A DNA stretch of 41,474 nucleotides, taken from positions 1 through 41,474 of the forward strand of contig JAAWDR010000003.1 of the NCBI GenBank assembly GCA_022793875.1. The letters run 5' to 3'. Shown here in pieces: positions 31,834-41,106 of this stretch; position 1 is the first letter of the stretch; each line of letters opens with the position of its first letter. A program made the position numbers and the translations under genes. This DNA is from Clostridia bacterium. Lineage in GTDB: Bacteria; Bacillota; Clostridia; TANB77; CAG-508. Under the pieces are notes generated by a model. It worked only from the letters and a program-made list of their open reading frames with translations, was not told the DNA's origin and did not search any database.

Positions 31834-33060
31834 TCAATTTTCTTCATCTTTGCTAGTAATCTTCACTATTTTTTTAGCTTCAAGCTTTCCAGCCCTAGTT
31901 ATAGAATTAAAACCATATTTTTCATTTAAACTATCTATAACATTATCCAATCTTTTTTGTTTTTCATCACATTCTGCATTACTAAAAAATGAAATTTGCA
32001 TTTCTTCTTTTAAAATTAAATTGTCAACTCTAACTCCTATTAATCTAATAAACATTCCATTTTTAAACATTTCATTTAAAAGATATTTGGCTTTTTTCAA
32101 AATATCTTTTGTATTACAACTTGCATTATCTAATTTTGCTTGATGCGAAAAGTCTTGAAAGTCTTTTGTTCTTAATTGAACATTGACTACATTTGCTAAC
32201 ATATTTTGCTTTCTTAATCTATATGTTACTTGTTCTGTTAAAGCAACTAGTATTTCTTCTAATTGTTCTATGTTATTAATATCGACAGGCAAAGTTACAG
32301 AGTTTCCAATACTTTTTGGTTTTTCTGGCATATATTGTACTTCTGCTTCATCTATTCCATTTGCATATTCCCACATCATTTTTCCATGTTTTCCAAACTT
32401 TTTTATTAGTATTTCTTTGTCTGTATTTGCTAAATCTCCTATTGTTCTAATTTTCATATTATATAGTTTAGGTACTGTTTTCTTCCCTATCATAAATAAT
32501 TCTGATATTGGCAAATTCCACATTTTTTCTTTTATTTCTTCTTTAAAAAGTGTGTGTACTCTATCTGGTTTTGTAAAGTCTGATGCCATTTTTGCAAGTA
32601 ATTTATTGTTTGCTACTCCTACATTTACTGTAAATCCTAATTCTTCTTTTACTCTTCTATTTATTTCTTTTGCTTTATTTAGCAATGTATCTTTCATTAA
32701 ATAGTTTGTCATGTCTAAAAAGCATTCATCTATCGAAAATCTTTCAATTTTATCTGTATATTCCAATAATAGATTATATAGCTTATTTGAATATTCTCTA
32801 TATATTTTGAAATTTCCTTGATATACTTGTAAGTTTCTACATTTTTTTCTTGCACTATATAATGTTTCTCCTGTTACTATTCCAAATTGTTTTGCTTTTG
32901 AACTTTTTGCTAGTACTATTCCTGACCTCTTTGTTTCATCTCCACCTATTACTGCTACTTGTTCTCTTATATCCATTTTTTCTCCATTTTGTAATTTATA
33001 TACTGCAAGCCATGATAAAAATGCATTATTTACATCAACATGTAATATTTGTCTTTCCAT
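31834..33060 (-). CDS. dinB: Y-family DNA polymerase (Pol IV-like)
   Basis: The 408-residue protein (from ATG 33060) is a translesion polymerase. It shows the first catalytic Asp in ILHVDVNNAFLSWLAVY, KSSKAKQFGIVTGETLYSARKKC, and the second pair in RFSIDECFLDMTNYL. Next come VGVANNKLLAKMASDFTKPD, the helix-hairpin-helix region MIGKKTVPKLYNMKIRTIGD, and a little-finger domain to the end. I choose ATG 33060 (GGTGATATTAATATG) rather than an in-frame ATG at 33090. It follows the gene at 33096-34100 by 35 bp. DinB and UmuC types are hard to separate here. Confidence 0.93.
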   Translation of the reverse strand: MERQILHVDVNNAFLSWLAVYKLQNGEKMDIREQVAVIGGDETKRSGIVLAKSSKAKQFGIVTGETLYSARKKCRNLQVYQGNFKIYREYSNKLYNLLLEYTDKIERFSIDECFLDMTNYLMKDTLLNKAKEINRRVKEELGFTVNVGVANNKLLAKMASDFTKPDRVHTLFKEEIKEKMWNLPISELFMIGKKTVPKLYNMKIRTIGDLANTDKEILIKKFGKHGKMMWEYANGIDEAEVQYMPEKPKSIGNSVTLPVDINNIEQLEEILVALTEQVTYRLRKQNMLANVVNVQLRTKDFQDFSHQAKLDNASCNTKDILKKAKYLLNEMFKNGMFIRLIGVRVDNLILKEEMQISFFSNAECDEKQKRLDNVIDSLNEKYGFNSITRAGKLEAKKIVKITSKDEEN

Positions 33061-33095
33061 ATTAATATCACCATGCTTATTATAAAACATCTGTT

Positions 33096-34100
33096 TTAGT
33101 CTGTCAATAGTCTTTCGTCATATAAATTTGTAAAATATTCGCCAATTTTTTCTTTTACCTTATATATTTTTTTATTATTTGAATTATCATTTATTGTAAC
33201 AAATATATAATTTCCGCTCTCTTCTCCTTGCATTTCAAAATTGTCAACTGCTGAAATTGTTACTTTATCTCTATTTTCAAGATAAAAATTTGCTAATGGC
33301 AATACATCTAATCCAAATGTTCCATTAAATCGATGTTCAATTCCTGAATTAATGATTGTTTCTAATTCATTTATAATATGTCTATTTTCAATTTTTACTG
33401 GTTCTTTGTACATTGCTTGTCCAGATACCTTATCTTCAATTGTTATATCCATATATCTTATATTTTCTAATGTTTTCCTTAAACATTCTTTTACAATATA
33501 ATCATCATTCTTTTTTTCGAATAACACTTTCATCTTTCCTGATATTCCTTCATTTTCTCCTATATAGAATTTATATTCTACATCATATGTATTTTGTGAA
33601 ATTTGTGTCATCTTTATAATTTCATAATTACTTCCATCTCTTCCATTTGCATATATATCTAATATTCTATTATTATTTTTTTGATATTTTGTAAATTCCT
33701 GTTCAAAAATTTCTTCTGATATATAATTTAACATTGCTTTCTTGAAATCTTCATATTTAATATTTGTTCCATAATGATTATATATTTCACCATCAATCAT
33801 TTTTACATCTTCATATAGTATGAATTCTTTTTCATAGTATTGTTCATAATTGTTATATCCGTCACGTAAATTTAATTTTTCATATAATGGTATTTGAATA
33901 CAATCTCGTAATGAATATATAAAAAGATATTCTTCTAATACTTTTTTCTTTTTTGCTAGTTCTGTACTTTCTATTTTCTTTTCTTCTACTTTGTTTTCTT
34001 TTCTTATCACTTTTGACATTTCTCCATTTTTCAAACAGATAATTACTCCAATTATTACAATTATTAGTAAGCTTATAATTACAATATTTTTCTTTTTCAT
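33096..34100 (-). CDS. membrane-anchored protein of unknown function
   Basis: The 334-residue protein has an N-terminal membrane helix (about 5-23), a charged linker, and a large extracellular domain. Phrases such as YDVEYKFYIGENEGISGKMK and VTISAVDNFEMQGEESGN suggest an alpha+beta fold. No enzyme motif or known family is recognised. The start is ATG 34100 with AAGGATG upstream. It lies between the sigma-fusion gene (34179-35765, separated by a terminator) and dinB. Confidence 0.6.
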   Translation of the reverse strand: MKKKNIVIISLLIIVIIGVIICLKNGEMSKVIRKENKVEEKKIESTELAKKKKVLEEYLFIYSLRDCIQIPLYEKLNLRDGYNNYEQYYEKEFILYEDVKMIDGEIYNHYGTNIKYEDFKKAMLNYISEEIFEQEFTKYQKNNNRILDIYANGRDGSNYEIIKMTQISQNTYDVEYKFYIGENEGISGKMKVLFEKKNDDYIVKECLRKTLENIRYMDITIEDKVSGQAMYKEPVKIENRHIINELETIINSGIEHRFNGTFGLDVLPLANFYLENRDKVTISAVDNFEMQGEESGNYIFVTINDNSNNKKIYKVKEKIGEYFTNLYDERLLTD

Positions 34101-34126
34101 ATCATCCTTCTCCTTTGTTTTTTATA

Positions 34127-34176
34127 CTATCACAAAAAGAAGTAACTTTCAATATTACTTCTTTTTGTGATTTTAC
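34127..34176. terminator. terminator of the sigma-fusion gene
   Basis: ATCACAAAAAGAAGTAA pairs with TTACTTCTTTTTGTGAT-type sequence (near-perfect 16-base arms) between the stop at 34179 and the next start at 34100. Confidence 0.75.
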
Positions 34177-34178
34177 AA

Positions 34179-35765
34179 CTATTTAAGTTTTTCTTTTTTT
34201 ACCAAAATATCATCATTATCAACTTTAAGTGCAAAATATGGATTATCTGAATCTTTCTCTTTCATAAAAATTATAAAAGTATCATCAAACAAAAATATTC
34301 TATCTCCCTCTGCTAAATATGTTGAAACTATTTCTGCTTCACTATATAAATTACAACCTTTTTCATTTAAATTGAATTTAACATTTTGAGCAGCAGTTGA
34401 AATATACATTCCATTTGTATTCTTTATTGTTTTTCCCTTTAATTCATCATAACTAACAGTACCATCTACTTTTACAAAAGGAATAATAACCTCTTCATTC
34501 TTTTGTAGTTTTTTCTTTCCATTATACTTATTAGTTTTTATCTTTATATCATTATAATACTCTTTAAATGTTTTCTTATCATCTGTTCTATATATTATTA
34601 TTTCGTCTCCTTCTTTTGTTTTTAGTTTTACAGCAAAAGTATTATCATATTTTGAATTATTTTGTTCGTTTTTTCCATATGTATCAAACCATTGTAAATT
34701 ACTAGGTTTATTATAAAATAATATTTCTACATTTTGTCTTAATTTTTCTTCACCTGCATTATTTATTCCAAACCATTTTACATATTCTTCTCCATGTCCA
34801 AATGATCTGCTCTCTGCATCACTTAAATTACTAAATGGAACTAAAAAATTCAGATCTTTATTTAATGTTGCTATTATATTATATCCTCCATCATTTTCTT
34901 CTTTTACTTCTATTTGATAGTCTTCCTTTGATAGCATTTTTTTAGAAAATTCACTTTCATTTAATTGATTTGCCATTTCAACATTTTCTTCTAATTCAAT
35001 CTTTCTTCCTAATATCTCCTCTAATTCTTTCCATACCAAGTCAAACGTTCCTGCCCATAAATTATTTTTTGTTTTTTCATCAATTGTTCCTTGATAAGTT
35101 GGATTAAATTTTACTTGATTATATTTTTTATATATGCTTCTTGCTGCATATGCAATTCCTGATATAGTAACAATTGTGCAAATCATAATAATTAATACTT
35201 TTGATACTTTGTTCATTTCTTTGAATCCTTTCTTTATTAGTATTTTTCTAAGCTCGTTTTTTCCTCTATGAACAAGATTTTTGACATTTTGAACTGATTT
35301 TCCTAATATCTTAGCTACTTCTTTATATGATAATTCTTCAATTTTTACTAAATATACTGCATTTTTATATTTATCATTTAACATGTTTATGGCTTCTAAT
35401 AATTCTTTCTTACTTTCTCTTTTAGTTACCATTTCTAATACGTCTTTTTCTATTTCTTTGTCTTTATTTGATAAATATTTTTCTGTTATTTCACTTCTTT
35501 TTTCTTCAGTATTTTTGTATGAAATAGCTCTACTTCTAGCAATAAGATATATGTAATTTTTAAAACTATATCCTTCTTTTATTTTATTTTTTAGTACATA
35601 TATAAATACATCTTGTGTTATATCTTCTGCTTTTTCATAATCTTTTACTATGTTAAATATAAAATATTGTATTTTGTTTTTATATTTATTATATAGTAAT
35701 TCAAATGCTTCTTTTTCTCCATTTAAATATTTATTATACAATTCTTTGTCTAAATCTTTTTCCAT
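34179..35765 (-). CDS. sigma-70 family factor fused to a membrane-anchored ectodomain (copy 1)
   Basis: The 528-residue protein joins an ECF-type sigma factor to a membrane protein. Region 2 lies at about 10-85 (NKIQYFIFNIVKDYEKAEDI, TQDVFIYVLKN). Region 4 lies at about 120-178 (ELSYKEVAKILGKSVQNVKN, LVHRGKNELRK). A membrane helix is at about 187-208. An ectodomain follows, from NLWAGTFDLVWKEL to FLFDDTFIIFMKE. No stop separates the two halves. An internal ATG at 35216 (MNKVSKVLIIM) has AAAGGA nine bases upstream, so the membrane part could also be made alone. The ectodomain end slightly recalls the serpin C-terminal signature, but that is weak. Related to 36041-37654. Confidence 0.82.
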   Translation of the reverse strand: MEKDLDKELYNKYLNGEKEAFELLYNKYKNKIQYFIFNIVKDYEKAEDITQDVFIYVLKNKIKEGYSFKNYIYLIARSRAISYKNTEEKRSEITEKYLSNKDKEIEKDVLEMVTKRESKKELLEAINMLNDKYKNAVYLVKIEELSYKEVAKILGKSVQNVKNLVHRGKNELRKILIKKGFKEMNKVSKVLIIMICTIVTISGIAYAARSIYKKYNQVKFNPTYQGTIDEKTKNNLWAGTFDLVWKELEEILGRKIELEENVEMANQLNESEFSKKMLSKEDYQIEVKEENDGGYNIIATLNKDLNFLVPFSNLSDAESRSFGHGEEYVKWFGINNAGEEKLRQNVEILFYNKPSNLQWFDTYGKNEQNNSKYDNTFAVKLKTKEGDEIIIYRTDDKKTFKEYYNDIKIKTNKYNGKKKLQKNEEVIIPFVKVDGTVSYDELKGKTIKNTNGMYISTAAQNVKFNLNEKGCNLYSEAEIVSTYLAEGDRIFLFDDTFIIFMKEKDSDNPYFALKVDNDDILVKKEKLK

Positions 35766-35982
35766 ATTTTAACTCACTTTCATTTATATATACTTGTCAA
35801 AAATAAAAAGGTTTCATTTTTTATTAATATATTCTTTTTTGTAAATTTTGTTTTATTATATACTCTTTGTATTTGATTGTCTATCACAAAATTCGTTTAA
35901 ATTCCAGTATTTTTATTTATATTTGAATTTAAAAGTTATAATATATAGTAAAATGTGGTGATGCGCAATTTGGGACGACACT

Positions 35983-36010
35983 TTTTAATATAGATTAGCT
36001 ATATTAACTT
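35983..36010. terminator. hairpin after sigma-fusion copy 2
   Basis: TTAATATAG-ATTAG-CTATATTAA, about 30 bp beyond the stop at 36041 on the minus strand and followed by AAAAAG. Its terminator role is weakly supported. The remaining 35766-35980 is AT-rich and probably holds the promoter of copy 1. Confidence 0.45.
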
Positions 36011-36040
36011 TTCTACATTTGAAATATAAATAAACTTGTC

Positions 36041-37654
36041 TCATTCACTAACTAACACATCAGTATTATCAACTTTTAATGCAAAATATGGTTGTGACTT
36101 ATCACTCTCTTTTAAATATAGTATAAATGTATCATCAAAAATGAAGTCTCTTCCTTTTTCTGCAACTGCATTTTTTAACATTTCAATAAGTGCTTCACTT
36201 TTTACACTTCCACCATAATTATTTAGCTCAAAATCAATAGTTTGTAATGCTTGTCTAATATACCATTGTGTTCCTTTTATATATCTACCACATAATTCAT
36301 CATAATTTATCTCATCTTTTATTTTTATAAAAGGCACTTTTAAAATATCATTTTTCTTCCATTTTTTTGTTCCTGTATATTTTGCTTGCTTTTCTAACAT
36401 TTCTTTATAATTTTCTTCAAATGTTTTGCCTTCTCCTGTTGTTCTATATAAATATACTTCTTCTCCTTCTTTTGTTTTTAGTTTAATTGCAAAGTCTTCT
36501 TTCGAATTGTAAAATAAAATATCTATATTTTTACTTGCATCTTGAGTTGTATCTGGTTCTATTCCAAAATATTTTACTTTTTCTTCTGAGTTTCCAAATG
36601 TTTTGCTTTGTGATGTTGGAAATTTTTCTAAATAATTAAATTCTTTTTTTAACATTGTATATAATACATATGCATTTGGATTGCCCCATTGCACTTTGTG
36701 TAAAATTTCACTTTGTTCATTAAATCTTGTTTTTATTTCATTTTCTATTTTTGTTCTTAAATTTGTTGTTGCTTCTCCATGCACTTTATAATATGATTGA
36801 CTAGATAATTGTTTTACTGTGAAATTTTGTTTATTTAATTCGTTTGCAAGTTCTGAATATCCATCTTCAAATTCTATTGGTCCTCCTATAACATCATTCA
36901 TCAAGTCATTCCATACTAAATTGAATGTTCCTACCCACACTTTATTTGTGTCTACATCAGATATTCTACTTGTATATACTGGTGTCATTTTTGCTTTTCC
37001 TTTTATGCTATTATAAATTTTTGTTGCTGCCAATACTGTTCCTGAAGTAATAATTCCTATAACAAAAATCCATAATAATAATTTTATTACTTTACTATTT
37101 TTCATTTCTACCACCCTTTCTTGTATTAGCAACTTTTTTAGTTTTATTCTTGCTCTATGTACCAAATTTTTTATTTGACTTACATTTTTGTTCATTATTT
37201 CTGCTACTTCTGTATAAGATAGTCCTTCAATTATTGTCAAATAAATTACTATTTGATATTCTTTACTCATTTTGCTAATTACTTTTTTTATTTTTTCTTT
37301 TCTTTCTTTTGATAATATAATTTCTTCTAACATTTTTTCTTCTACATATAAGTTTTCTGCATCTTCCATATTATATTCATATTTGTTTTGTTCTCTTATA
37401 TAGTTTAGTGCTCTTGATTTTGCTATTATATATAAAAATGTTTTAAATGAATATTTGAAATTGTATATTTCTTTTTTGCTTAATAAATATATGATTATGT
37501 CTTGATATATATCTTCTGCTATTTCTTCATTTTTTACGTATTTATATATAAAGTATGTTAGATTTGTTTTGTATTTTGTTGTTAGTTTTTCAAATGCTTC
37601 CATATTTCCATCTAAAAATTCTTTGTATAATATTTTGTCTTCATCAAGGTTCAT
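36041..37654 (-). CDS. sigma-70 family factor fused to a membrane-anchored ectodomain (copy 2)
   Basis: The 537-residue protein (from ATG 37654, MNLDEDKILYKEFLDG, which aligns with the start of copy 1) has sigma region 2 (about 8-95, with NEEIAEDIYQDIIIYLLSKK), region 4 (about 125-178, GLSYTEVAEIMNKNVSQIKN, LVHRARIKLKK), a membrane helix (about 188-210) and a large ectodomain. That domain has VWVGTFNLVWNDL, KTFGNSEEKVKYFGIEP, FAIKLKTKEGEEVYLYRTT and FIFDDTFILYLKE, all shared with copy 1. An internal ATG at 37105 (MKNSKVIKLLL) follows AAAGGGTGG by five bases. An in-frame extension upstream to 37747 is less likely. Confidence 0.82.
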   Translation of the reverse strand: MNLDEDKILYKEFLDGNMEAFEKLTTKYKTNLTYFIYKYVKNEEIAEDIYQDIIIYLLSKKEIYNFKYSFKTFLYIIAKSRALNYIREQNKYEYNMEDAENLYVEEKMLEEIILSKERKEKIKKVISKMSKEYQIVIYLTIIEGLSYTEVAEIMNKNVSQIKNLVHRARIKLKKLLIQERVVEMKNSKVIKLLLWIFVIGIITSGTVLAATKIYNSIKGKAKMTPVYTSRISDVDTNKVWVGTFNLVWNDLMNDVIGGPIEFEDGYSELANELNKQNFTVKQLSSQSYYKVHGEATTNLRTKIENEIKTRFNEQSEILHKVQWGNPNAYVLYTMLKKEFNYLEKFPTSQSKTFGNSEEKVKYFGIEPDTTQDASKNIDILFYNSKEDFAIKLKTKEGEEVYLYRTTGEGKTFEENYKEMLEKQAKYTGTKKWKKNDILKVPFIKIKDEINYDELCGRYIKGTQWYIRQALQTIDFELNNYGGSVKSEALIEMLKNAVAEKGRDFIFDDTFILYLKESDKSQPYFALKVDNTDVLVSE

Positions 37655-37827
37655 TAGTACTAATTTAAACTCCTTTTTGATTTTATATTTATTATACACC
37701 AAACTTTTGAAAAAGTTTTCTTTTTTCATAAAAGCTAAAAAAATCAATTAAGAATTAATTCCTTAATTGATTTTTCATTTTACATATTAACAATTTTTAT
37801 ATTACTAATTTCAGATACTTCTTGACT

Positions 37828-38417
37828 TTAAGTAGGAACTTCTAATTCAACAGTTTCTCCTACTAATTTAGTATTGCTTCCATATAATAATGTAAATTCA
37901 AATTGAGATTATCGCTTTTCTCTCTATTTTTAAGTGATAGTTGCACCTGTATCTTTTTATTTATTTCTACTTCATTATCTTTTGTATTTAAATATTCATA
38001 TCCTACAAAAAGTGTTTTCAAATTTATATCTAAATCAAATTTATTTTCTTTTATATCCATTACTTTTTGATTATTTATTAATATATCAAATTCTGGTATT
38101 TCTTCTTCATTTGATTTAATATAGTTTTCCATTTCTTTATCTTCAAATGAAATATCGTTTTTTCCTTTTTTTCTATATATTTTGTTGCATTCATTTATTA
38201 ATATTTTTATTATCCATGTTTTAAAATAGGAATTATTTTTTAGCCTTCTTAAATTTTTATAACATGATAATATCGTTTCTTGAATTACATCTGCTATGTC
38301 TTCTTCATTATTCAGCCTTGCTTTTGCTATTAGATACATTTCTTTTTTTGTTCGTATTATAATTTCATCAAATGCTTTTTCATCATCATTTTTTGCTTTT
38401 TCTACAAGTTCTTCCAA
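37828..38417 (-). pseudogene. decayed sigma-factor fusion (copy 3)
   Basis: From ATG 38417 the frame encodes sigma region 2 (EDIADVIQETILSCYKNLRR, FKTWIIKILINECNKIYRKK). It then runs directly into ectodomain-like sequence (EIPEFDILINNQKVMDIKEN, FVGYEYLNTKDNEVEINK), so region 4 and the membrane helix are missing. The first frame closes at 37863. The next frame continues with QFEFTLLYGSNTKLVGETVE and stops at 37828, which indicates one lost base near 37905. The shift is of -1 type and has no CGG. A deletion plus a frameshift marks it as a pseudogene. Confidence 0.7.
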
Positions 38418-38586
38418 TTTTACTCCTCCATGTTTCAGTATGGCATACTTTATATCTATTAGATATATATTTTTTTTAATTTCGTTGCAAAAGTATTTTA
38501 TTTCTATAAATGAATTTTCCTATTTACACTCAAAAAAATAATGTACATATTTGTTTTGTACATTATTTTTTGATATTATATATTAT

Positions 38587-39483
38587 CTATTTTAATTTTT
38601 CGATTTCTTCTTTTGTTAGCCCTGTTATTTCTTCAATATCTTCCATACTCATTTTTTTTGCTAAAAGCTTTTTAGCTGTTTCTATTTTTTCTTTTTTTCT
38701 TCCTTCTTTTCTTCCTTCTTTTATTCCTTTTTCCATTCCTTCTTTTTGAGCTATCTCCTTCTCATAATTTAATTCACTTACTCTATCAGATTCCCACAAA
38801 TCTCTCATATCTTCTAAATATCTTGCTTTTTCACTTTCTGTAAAATATCTTATTTCCACCTCTGCCTCTTTTATAACTTCGTTTTTCTCCTTTGCCATTT
38901 CTATTTTCCCCCTATCTTCATCATCAATCAGTGCTAACCACTGATTTAATTTATTATCCATATCTGGATTTGCATTTCTAAATCTTGGTAATTGTATATA
39001 ATATTCTTTACTTATACTATTTACTTGATATTCTCTGTATTTATTTAATACTTTTATTGTATCCAATATATAGTCATCAAATCCGAATAAATTATAATTT
39101 AATATGTATATTGAAACTACTTCATTAGCTTTTCTATAATCTTCTCCTCTTGCAAAATGTCTTGATATTGTTTTAGCCTCATATATATCATTTCTTTGTT
39201 CCATATTCTTTTGGTCTTTCATTTGCATTTCGATGTTAACTATCATTCCATCATTTAGAATTGCTTGTATATCTAATCTTCCACCTTTTTCTTTTGTACT
39301 TAATTGTTCTAAATTTACTTCTTCCATTATTTGAATATCTGTTATTTTTATCTTTAATATAGAATTTAAAAAATCGATTAAAAATTTCTCATTTCCTTTT
39401 CTACTAAAAAATGCTTTAAATATTATGTCATTTTTTAAATTTAATTTTTTCTTTTTTGTTGTATCTTCTACTTTATTTGTCAA
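38587..39483 (-). CDS. Rpn family recombination-promoting nuclease / putative transposase
   Basis: The 298-residue protein matches the TIGR01784 / PD-(D/E)XK group. It has LKNDIIFKAFFSRKGNEKFL at the start, the nuclease core GGRLDIQAILNDGMIVNIEM (Asp, then Glu-x-Gln), YEAKTISRHFARGEDY, and VVSIYILNYNLF. The C-terminal tail has the usual charged repeats (GMEKGIKEGRKEGRKKEK) and a final helix pair MSMEDIEEITGLTKEEIEKL. Rpn proteins cut DNA and promote RecA-independent recombination; the tail repeats are a known site of length change. It is a single gene, far from any IS end. Confidence 0.88.
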   Translation of the reverse strand: MTNKVEDTTKKKKLNLKNDIIFKAFFSRKGNEKFLIDFLNSILKIKITDIQIMEEVNLEQLSTKEKGGRLDIQAILNDGMIVNIEMQMKDQKNMEQRNDIYEAKTISRHFARGEDYRKANEVVSIYILNYNLFGFDDYILDTIKVLNKYREYQVNSISKEYYIQLPRFRNANPDMDNKLNQWLALIDDEDRGKIEMAKEKNEVIKEAEVEIRYFTESEKARYLEDMRDLWESDRVSELNYEKEIAQKEGMEKGIKEGRKEGRKKEKIETAKKLLAKKMSMEDIEEITGLTKEEIEKLK

Positions 39484-39845
39484 TGTTTTACCTCCTTAAT
39501 TATAGCAAATACTAAAATGAATTTCAAGTATTCTCTATAACTTTTTAATAAATATTTTCTATTTAGTTAACATGTTTATATTTTTCTTTTGTATACTAAA
39601 TAGATTTTAACCTCCTTTTCTTCATTTTTTTATTTTTTTGATTTTTCTCGATTTAAATTTTGATTTTAAAATTTTTTGAATTTAAATGCTTTTAAAAATT
39701 AATTTGATTTCAAAGATTTTATTTTTTGTAAATGCTTTAAAAATCTTTGAATTAAAAAACTATTAAATTAGCTAAATAGAATATCCTATTTATACCATAT
39801 TTAATAGCCTTTGTAAACATAATTTTAATATATTTCATCGCAAAA
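39484..39845. other. AT-rich gap without a gene
   Basis: No ORF with a ribosome site is seen. The interval contains an inverted repeat (TTCAAAGATTTT / AAAATCTTTGAA, around 39708-39750) and two related AAATGCTTTTAAAAATT-like stretches. It probably carries the promoter of the Rpn gene near its left end and decayed sequence elsewhere. Confidence 0.5.
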
Positions 39846-39854
39846 TTCGACAAA

Positions 39855-39890
39855 AAAATGAGACAGTTTTGACCTGTCTCACTTGTCTCA
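39855..39890 (-). terminator. terminator touching the dehydrogenase stop codon
   Basis: On the minus strand TGAGACAG-GTCAAAA-CTGTCTCA followed by seven T residues begins seven bases past the TGA stop (39888-39890). Confidence 0.8.
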
Positions 39891-40946
39891 AATTTTTAAT
39901 TTAAAATCTAAATCTCCAATTCTATCAGTTGTAACATAACCTGGTTTTGCATTAATAACATCAGGAATTCTATTTACAACAGTTGCACAAGTCAATTCAA
40001 CTGTAGCTGGTCTTTCAACTGTAATAGTTGTTGTTGGTTCACCCTCAACTGTCCAAACATTTTTATCAAATTCATCTGGTCCATATACTTTACCTATACA
40101 TTCAGATTCTATTGTTATTCCTTCTTTAGTTTCAGTTGTTACAACAGCACTCATTCCTGTTGCATCACCTGATTTTACTGTCATATCTAATGTTGATGAA
40201 TATATGTCTTCCTTGTATGTTTGTGGTACACATTTTTGTGTTTGTGAAACTACTGTTAATCCTAATTTTGAGCATAACCATCCATTTACATTCCACATAT
40301 ATGATGGTGAATATTCTCCATTTTCTATTACTTTTTGTCTTTCTTCTGCTGATATTCTATCTGCTGATGCTACTTGTTTATCAAACTCTTCTAGTGTTAA
40401 TCCTGCTCCATGTGCTTCTGCCAGTGCGATTCCATAGTCTTCAACATTGTAACTTGAGCTTCCTTTTATTTTTGTTATTTTTTGTGTTGAACCTGCTATT
40501 GATGATATTAGTTGTCCCCAATATATATCTTGATATCCTGTTCCTGTTATTGTGCAGTTATTCTTTTTGGCTAATTCATCTATTTTATTTGTTAATACTG
40601 GATTTGAGTTTTCTGGATAAAATGCTTCCTCACATGTTGATATTGCATTTATTCCAAGTTCTGCACATAACATAAATGCTTCTTCTACTTCTGAAAATAA
40701 GCTTCTTGTTGTTACTATACATACATCTGGTTTTGTATTTTCTAACATTTGCTTAGCTTCTTTTACATCTGTAACTATTACTCCTAATTTTTCTCTTCCT
40801 AATATTTCTCCTATGTCTTTTCCTATTACTTGTGGAGCTACATCTATTGCTCCTACTATTTCAACTCCTTTTTCTAGCATATATTTCATTGTATATATAC
40901 TCATTTTTCCTACGCCGTATTGTACAGCTTTGATTTTTTGTTCCAT
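39888..40946 (-). CDS. DapB-like NAD(P)-dependent dehydrogenase, probable 2,4-diaminopentanoate dehydrogenase
   Basis: The 352-residue protein has an N-terminal Rossmann fold (KAVQYGVGKMSIYTMKYMLE, EIVGAIDVAPQVIGKDIGE, KPDVCIVTTRS). A catalytic domain follows with AISTCEEAFYP, ITGTGYQDIYWGQL and GSSSYNVEDYG. This fits the clostridial 2,4-diaminopentanoate dehydrogenases of ornithine fermentation (about 340-350 residues) better than true DapB (about 250). None of the other ornithine genes is nearby, so the substrate is uncertain. AAAGGAGG lies upstream of ATG 40946. It has its own terminator. Confidence 0.75.
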   Translation of the reverse strand: MEQKIKAVQYGVGKMSIYTMKYMLEKGVEIVGAIDVAPQVIGKDIGEILGREKLGVIVTDVKEAKQMLENTKPDVCIVTTRSLFSEVEEAFMLCAELGINAISTCEEAFYPENSNPVLTNKIDELAKKNNCTITGTGYQDIYWGQLISSIAGSTQKITKIKGSSSYNVEDYGIALAEAHGAGLTLEEFDKQVASADRISAEERQKVIENGEYSPSYMWNVNGWLCSKLGLTVVSQTQKCVPQTYKEDIYSSTLDMTVKSGDATGMSAVVTTETKEGITIESECIGKVYGPDEFDKNVWTVEGEPTTTITVERPATVELTCATVVNRIPDVINAKPGYVTTDRIGDLDFKLKI

Positions 40947-41106
40947 ATCTGAAACCTCCTTTGTATTTTATTTTATATAATTTTTGTAATTATATACACT
41001 TTTTTCTGTCTTTCTATTATTATACTCTTATTATAATACAAATTATCATTTTAGAAAAGAACAAAAGCAGAAATTAATAATAATATTAAAATAGACACTA
41101 TATTAT

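Noticed and set aside
34179..37654. Calling the ectodomains serpins
   Set aside because: The similarity is limited to a short C-terminal phrase (F.FD.TFI.F.KE); no hinge or reactive loop is recognisable.
37828..38417. Recoding in the third sigma-fusion copy
   Set aside because: The frame change is of -1 type, has no CGG, and comes with a large internal deletion, so it is a plain pseudogene.
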